Shown here piece after piece: positions 59,915 to 64,000 of a DNA stretch of 64,000 bases. The position numbers and the translations under genes were made by a program. Under the pieces are notes generated by a model. The model was not told where the DNA came from. It did not search any database and worked only from the letters and a program-made list of their open reading frames with translations. The DNA comes from Carbonatibacter sp965199245 (lineage in GTDB: Bacteria > Pseudomonadota > Alphaproteobacteria > Kiloniellales > Kiloniellaceae), in contig CBDAQP010000003.1 in assembly GCA_965199245.1 (NCBI GenBank), positions 124,001-188,000 of the forward strand, written 5' to 3'. Position 1 is the stretch's first letter. Each line of letters starts with the position of its first letter.

Positions 59915-60028
59915 TTGCGCCAAACTCCCTAAATAGTCGTGTGAAAACCCGTTATCGCAAAAACAAACTTCGGTCGCAATGATTCATCGCAAAAGCAACG
60001 AAAGAACGAGTCATCACACCAAAAAACA

Positions 60029-61195
60029 TCAAGCAGAGGAGCAAACCGGAAAAATAAAGGACTGTTTGGGATCACAGGTCATACGAACAGAACTGCCTTC
60101 GCAGGGTAAAGACTCACTGGGGAGACAGGCACGAATTGTCTTCCCACATTGGAACCTCAGATCAACAAGGCCAGATTGTCCAACCATGCGCGACCTAATA
60201 ACCGTTGCACAACCACCCTGCCCCTCGGGCGCAAAACCAACGGCATCCTGACGAATACAAAATTCAACTTCACCTGTAAAGTTTTCCACCGCACAATCCA
60301 GACAGTCCGCCAAGGCTGTCCGGGCGCAAAAAGAGCCGAAAGGTGTCTGAGCAACCCCCCCAATGCACGGGACGCGAATCTGACAAAGCTCGCCAAAAAA
60401 ACGCGCCACAAAGGGGTCGGCAGGTGCCTGGTAGAGTTCAGTCGGCGTTCCCGATTGAATCATAACCCCCGACCGCATCACCACAATACGATCTGACAAA
60501 AGTAGTGCCTCCTGCGGGTCGTGAGTGACCATCAAGGTTGTCAGGCCAAGGTCTTTGAGAATGCGCCGGGTTTCCTCACGCACCTGATGGCGCAATCCGC
60601 CGTCCAGTCCCGAAAAAGGTTCATCGAGCAAAACAATATCAGGGCGCGGCGCAATCGCACGGGCCAGGGCAATGCGCTGTTGTTGCCCCCCAGAAAGGGT
60701 GTGGGGATAGGCAGTCGCATAATCGGACAACCCCACCTGCGCCAAGGTTTCCGCAACACGGTCTTTGCGTTCGTGCATAGACAGCCTGAACAAGCCAAAG
60801 GCAACATTTTCAAAAACATTGAGATGGGGAAAGAGCGCGAAATCCTGAAAAACGAAACCGACAGAGCGGTCTTCAGGAGGGCAAAAAACATTGGAGCCTG
60901 CGACCTCTTTCCCCCAGATAAAAACGGACCCGGACTGTGCACGTTCAAGCCCCGCGATCACCCGCAAAGTTGTTGTTTTTCCACAACCCGACGGCCCCAA
61001 AAGACTGACAAATTCGCCCGCGTAAACATCAAGCGATAAATTGTCTAAAACCACGCGACGCTCAAAATTTTGGGTCACACCACGAAAGGAAAAAGCGGTT
61101 TTCTTTTGTTCATTTGGGCAAGACAGCAACGCAACAGACCTCGACTTAGCTAAACAAATCTGCCTGAAACTAGTCTTATTGCAAATGGAAATCAA
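60029..61195 (-). CDS. ABC transporter ATP-binding protein (FbpC/PotA-like)
   Basis: A 388-residue ATPase of the importer class. An ABC domain (about 35-270) carries Walker A GPSGCGKTTTLR, Q-loop VFQDFALFPHLNVFENV, signature LSGGQQQRIALARAIAP and DEPFSGLDGGLR. A C-terminal TOBE/OB-type region (about 290-385) follows, as in iron(III), spermidine or sulphate transporters. No binding protein or permease lies in the window. The start is uncertain. A TTG at 61195 overlaps the TGA of the M50 protease gene as TTGA, but the first 30 residues look atypical, and a TTG within them could be the real start. Confidence 0.8.
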   Translation of the reverse strand: MISICNKTSFRQICLAKSRSVALLSCPNEQKKTAFSFRGVTQNFERRVVLDNLSLDVYAGEFVSLLGPSGCGKTTTLRVIAGLERAQSGSVFIWGKEVAGSNVFCPPEDRSVGFVFQDFALFPHLNVFENVAFGLFRLSMHERKDRVAETLAQVGLSDYATAYPHTLSGGQQQRIALARAIAPRPDIVLLDEPFSGLDGGLRHQVREETRRILKDLGLTTLMVTHDPQEALLLSDRIVVMRSGVMIQSGTPTELYQAPADPFVARFFGELCQIRVPCIGGVAQTPFGSFCARTALADCLDCAVENFTGEVEFCIRQDAVGFAPEGQGGCATVIRSRMVGQSGLVDLRFQCGKTIRACLPSESLPCEGSSVRMTCDPKQSFIFPVCSSA

Positions 61196-61902
61196 CCTCG
61201 CAGGAAAAATGACCCGCGTGACAATTCAGCCAAAAAATCAAAAAAAGGTAGGACAAATTCAAGAGGTTCAATCACCAGCCAGAAAAAAAGAGACAGATTT
61301 ATCCCCAAAAAATCGCTAAATTGCGGTAAAATTAAAACCAACAGTACAACAATAAAAAAACCAAAAGGTTCCGTCCGCGCATGGGGCAAGGCCAGCGCAG
61401 GCGGCAAAATTGCAGTCACAACCCGCCCCCCGTCCAGGGGCAAGATTGGGATCAGATTAAAAAAGGCCAGAATCAAATTAAAAATAATCGCATTGTACGC
61501 ATTTTCAGCCAACCAAATCGCAAAGGGCGAGGAAAAACGTTCCACACCCCCAAAAAACAAAGCCGCTCCCATCGCCAATACAATATTCACCCCGGGCCCC
61601 GCAAGCGCAACAAGAGCCATATCCCGGCGGGGCCTGCGTAGCTGTGAAAAATTGACAGGAACCGGCTTGGCCCAGCCAAAGAGAGCAGGCGAACCCAAAA
61701 GAACCAAAACAACAGGCAAAATAACCGTACCCACGGGATCAACATGTTTAAAAGGATTCAAGGTCACACGCCCAAGGGCCTTTGCCGTGCGATCCCCCAG
61801 AATCCAAGCTGCATAGCCATGCGCCGCCTCGTGCAAGGTAATGGCCAGCACAACGGGCAAGGCCCAAACGGAAAGCTCCTGTAAAACCGCGCTGATGTCC
61901 AT
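61192..61902 (-). CDS. Site-2 protease family metalloprotease (M50)
   Basis: An integral membrane zinc protease of 236 residues with about six transmembrane segments. HEAAHGYAAW near residue 25 provides the HExxH motif, and NLIPILPLDGGRV (about 160-172) gives the third metal ligand. It belongs to the short SpoIVFB-like M50 group without a PDZ domain. Members often lie next to nagZ, scpA and related genes in alphaproteobacteria, as here. The gene's TGA overlaps the possible TTG of the ABC ATPase. Confidence 0.88.
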   Translation of the reverse strand: MDISAVLQELSVWALPVVLAITLHEAAHGYAAWILGDRTAKALGRVTLNPFKHVDPVGTVILPVVLVLLGSPALFGWAKPVPVNFSQLRRPRRDMALVALAGPGVNIVLAMGAALFFGGVERFSSPFAIWLAENAYNAIIFNLILAFFNLIPILPLDGGRVVTAILPPALALPHARTEPFGFFIVVLLVLILPQFSDFLGINLSLFFWLVIEPLEFVLPFFDFLAELSRGSFFLRG

Positions 61903-61947
61903 TTCTTTTCTTTAACCGAAAGACAGTAAACGAAGAATAACCGCACA

Positions 61948-62967
61948 TCAAAGCAAAGACAAAATATGATCGAGTTCCGTCGAAAGTTTTGTTGTGTCTT
62001 CCTGAACTCGTCGTGGCGCATGACGGGCCTCTTCAAGGCGGGCAAGGGTCATTGCATCCATAGGGGTCAAGCCCTTTGCTACAGCCTCCATTTCAGACGG
62101 GACGCCATTGCAATGCAATGCCAGATCACAACCTGCAGCAAGCGCACGTGCTGTTTTGTCCGTAAAGCTCCCCTCAATCGCTTTCATCGAAAGGTCATCA
62201 CTAATCAGAACACCGCTAAAACCAATCTTTTGACGAATAACAGAATCAATTATTTTTTGTGATGTCGTGGCAATGTGATCTGGGTCAAGGGCCGTATAAA
62301 GCACATGTGCCGTCATGGCCCAAGGTGCAGAGTCTTTCAAAAGACGAAAGGCTTCAAAATCAGTCTGAGTCAATTCTATCTCTGCCGCTACAACAGACGG
62401 TAGTTCCAAATGGCTATCTGCCAAGGCGCGACCATGACCGGGAATATGTTTCAGAACAGGCTGGATTCCGCCCGACAACAACCCTTCACAGGCCGCCCCC
62501 GCCAGCTCTGCAACCACTTGCGCCGTGCGCCCGAAGGCCCTGTCGCCAACAATATCGTGCGCTCCCTCAATACGAATGTCAGCAACCGGGGCGCAATCGA
62601 CAGAGAGGCCAAGACGGTAAAGGTCTTCGGAAATCAGGCGACCGGCAAGCCATGCGGCGCGACGCGCAGAATCCCGCTCCCCCCGCTCATAGAGGCTACA
62701 AAGAACCCCGGCTGCCGGGAAAGAACGCCAGTGCGGGGGACGCAACCGAGCAACCCGTCCGCCTTCCTGGTCAATCAAAATGGACAGGTCATCGCGCCCG
62801 TCGAGTTCTTTGAGGGATTGCGTTAGAGCACGCACCTGATCCGGTGTATCAATATTGCGGGCAAAGAGAATATAACCTTCGGGGGTGACCTCACGAAAAA
62901 AACCTTTCTCCCAATCATTGAGCAATGTTCCCTCAAACCCAAAAACAACAGGCGCAGGCATGTTCAT
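61948..62967 (-). CDS. nagZ: Beta-N-acetylhexosaminidase NagZ
   Basis: A cytoplasmic GH3 family enzyme that removes N-acetylglucosamine from recycled muropeptides. The 339-residue protein shows the motifs LIDQEGGRVARLRPPHW, the catalytic loop KHIPGHGRALADSH, and LISDDLSMKAIEG. Length and domain are those of bacterial NagZ. It lies 12 bases after the SPOR-domain gene and precedes the M50 protease, in the common arrangement of the class. In organisms with AmpC/AmpR the same enzyme makes the inducing muropeptide. Confidence 0.95.
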   Translation of the reverse strand: MNMPAPVVFGFEGTLLNDWEKGFFREVTPEGYILFARNIDTPDQVRALTQSLKELDGRDDLSILIDQEGGRVARLRPPHWRSFPAAGVLCSLYERGERDSARRAAWLAGRLISEDLYRLGLSVDCAPVADIRIEGAHDIVGDRAFGRTAQVVAELAGAACEGLLSGGIQPVLKHIPGHGRALADSHLELPSVVAAEIELTQTDFEAFRLLKDSAPWAMTAHVLYTALDPDHIATTSQKIIDSVIRQKIGFSGVLISDDLSMKAIEGSFTDKTARALAAGCDLALHCNGVPSEMEAVAKGLTPMDAMTLARLEEARHAPRRVQEDTTKLSTELDHILSLL

Positions 62968-62979
62968 CCCCCTTTTGAC

Positions 62980-64000
62980 TCACTTGACCTTTTTCACCAG
63001 ACAATCACGTCCAGATACTTTCAATTTTTGACAGAGGCGATCTGCTGCCGCCTTTGTCGGAAACGGCCCTGTTTGCAGACGATAACGGACACCCGCCCCG
63101 GAAACCTCTGCCTTTTCCATCAACATCGTTACTGATCCGAGCAGTTTTGGTAATTTTTTTTGAAGCTTGCCCCATTCCGACTGCACAGCGGACTCACGAC
63201 GCAAAGAGGCCAGCTGGACGACGTACTGTCCAGAAGACGGTTGCACCACCGGATCAATTTTTGCAGGTTTGAAGGGTATAGGAGGCTCCTCAACTGGTGC
63301 AACCGTCTGCTTTTTCAACAGATTTTTTTCTTTATCGGATTTTTTTTGAACCGATTCTTTGTGAGACAGGTCTTTTTCGGGCTGCCTTTCCTCTGCGGTT
63401 GTCACGGGCGTTTGAGATGTCACGGGTGTTTGAGACGTCGCAGGCCCATCAATAGTCACGGGTGCAGGTGCAGAAGGTGTTGCCACAACGGGTGGTTGCA
63501 AAACAGATTCCAACGTGCCCACCGCCTGGCTCTTACCGTCTTGCCCCTCTGGATTGACAGCATCCTGAGTATTTTTGTGAACAGGGGGCATCTGTATCGC
63601 CTGTTCACCAGCCGGGACAAAAGATTGGTTATCTGACAGAGAATCTAGGCGCTCGTCTAACAAAGCGGCGGTATCGCGCATTTGAAGGGGCAAAGGCGTT
63701 TCAGGCGGAGGCAATAGCCGCTCGACAGATTCGTCAATCACCTGACCTGCAGGAACTTCATTGAGAATCAGCTTATCCTGATGGGCAACACGCAAGCCGC
63801 CGGGATCATCGGGTTTGATTTTTTCCGGCCCCTGTGGTGCCAAAACCAAAGGAGGAGTTTGCGTTGGCACACGCCTTTCGTTCAGAAAAACCACCCCCAC
63901 CCCCCCGACAAGAGCCGCCAGCACAAGGCCAAGACCGACAGGTATCATTTTTTTAAACAAACCGTCGTCTTCCTCAAACGCAGGCGTCAATCGATCCTGC
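62980..64000 (-). CDS. SPOR-domain protein (5' end outside the window)
   Basis: A protein of at least 339 residues. The open frame continues beyond the window end, since codons for Q-D-R precede the first possible start, a TTG at 63990. A membrane anchor (about MIPVGLGLVLAALVGGVGVVFL) near the N-terminus is followed by a long proline- and threonine-rich periplasmic linker (about 40-250) with small repeats such as SQTPVT. A C-terminal SPOR domain (about 255-335; YVVQLASLRRESAVQSEW, then YRLQTGPF) follows. SPOR domains bind denuded glycan strands at the septum. The neighbourhood with nagZ is normal for alphaproteobacteria. Confidence 0.88.
   Translation of the reverse strand, partial: QDRLTPAFEEDDGLFKKMIPVGLGLVLAALVGGVGVVFLNERRVPTQTPPLVLAPQGPEKIKPDDPGGLRVAHQDKLILNEVPAGQVIDESVERLLPPPETPLPLQMRDTAALLDERLDSLSDNQSFVPAGEQAIQMPPVHKNTQDAVNPEGQDGKSQAVGTLESVLQPPVVATPSAPAPVTIDGPATSQTPVTSQTPVTTAEERQPEKDLSHKESVQKKSDKEKNLLKKQTVAPVEEPPIPFKPAKIDPVVQPSSGQYVVQLASLRRESAVQSEWGKLQKKLPKLLGSVTMLMEKAEVSGAGVRYRLQTGPFPTKAAADRLCQKLKVSGRDCLVKKVK

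Noticed and set aside
1..64000. CRISPR arrays, rRNA genes, prophage or complete insertion sequences.
   Set aside because: No regularly spaced repeat-spacer array, rRNA sequence, integrase or transposase was seen. The only repeats are the dispersed element family, its tandem array and the 19-mers.

Overview
The window is a chromosomal segment of an alphaproteobacterium with roughly balanced base composition. This rests on gene order more than on any single gene. Arrangements typical of the class include trpD-trpC-moaC-moeA, an isoaspartyl methyltransferase-like gene followed by tolC, popZ and valS, yajC-secD-secF followed by homologues of the mitochondrial complex I assembly factors NDUFAF3 and NDUFAF6, and SPOR-nagZ-M50 protease with tatA-tatB-tatC-serS-surE-pcm-LysM/M23. 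PopZ, a DUF1489 protein and a HemB of the Mg-type agree with this. A free-living, possibly aquatic relative of the Rhodospirillales is a reasonable guess, but nothing here fixes the genus. Coding density is high, with many ATGA-type overlaps and several likely TTG or GTG starts.

Layout. Positions 1-4.7 kb hold the end of a tryptophan operon, molybdopterin genes and a three-gene cassette (SnoaL-like, GNAT, nitrilase superfamily). On the minus strand, 4.7-10.5 kb holds valS, popZ, tolC and a pcm-like gene. tRNA-Cys, tRNA-Asn and prfC follow. A four-gene periplasmic iron-linked cluster lies at 12.7-17.7 kb (imelysin, di-haem DUF1111, imelysin, DUF1513) behind a Fur-box-like promoter. A LysR gene and a divergent peptide ABC transporter plus gamma-glutamyltransferase operon lie at 17.7-25.7 kb. 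Two overlapping COG3541-like nucleotidyltransferases follow. Then come lysA, an RluA-type synthase, hemB, ndk, an ABC-F ATPase, a parvulin and aspS. A low-GC methyltransferase with a 12-C tract sits at 36.4-37.0 kb, next to a frameshifted rnd. The remainder holds DUF1489, an SDR, mgtE, lipB, the NDUFAF6/NDUFAF3/SecF/SecD/YajC block, a TRAP transporter with a MatB-like ligase, methylmalonyl-CoA mutase and TauE, then a DUF815 ATPase and the LysM-to-SPOR block.

The most unusual structure is a family of three dispersed intergenic elements (1361-1583, 28815-28955, 33790-33967). They share a core sequence and have imperfect terminal inverted repeats close to GAGCACCTCTAAAAACCTC. They look like small non-autonomous mobile elements, and in two cases an end supplies the stop codon of the neighbouring gene. 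The most interesting metabolic unit is dctPQM-matB-mcm-tauE. It resembles the rhizobial malonate operon, but malonyl-CoA decarboxylase is absent and a B12-dependent methylmalonyl-CoA mutase is present. That suggests a route from imported methylmalonate (or a similar acid) to succinyl-CoA. Other points for follow-up are the poly-C tract, the rnd frameshift, a long stem beside the mgtE ribosome binding site, and the nucleotidyltransferase pair.
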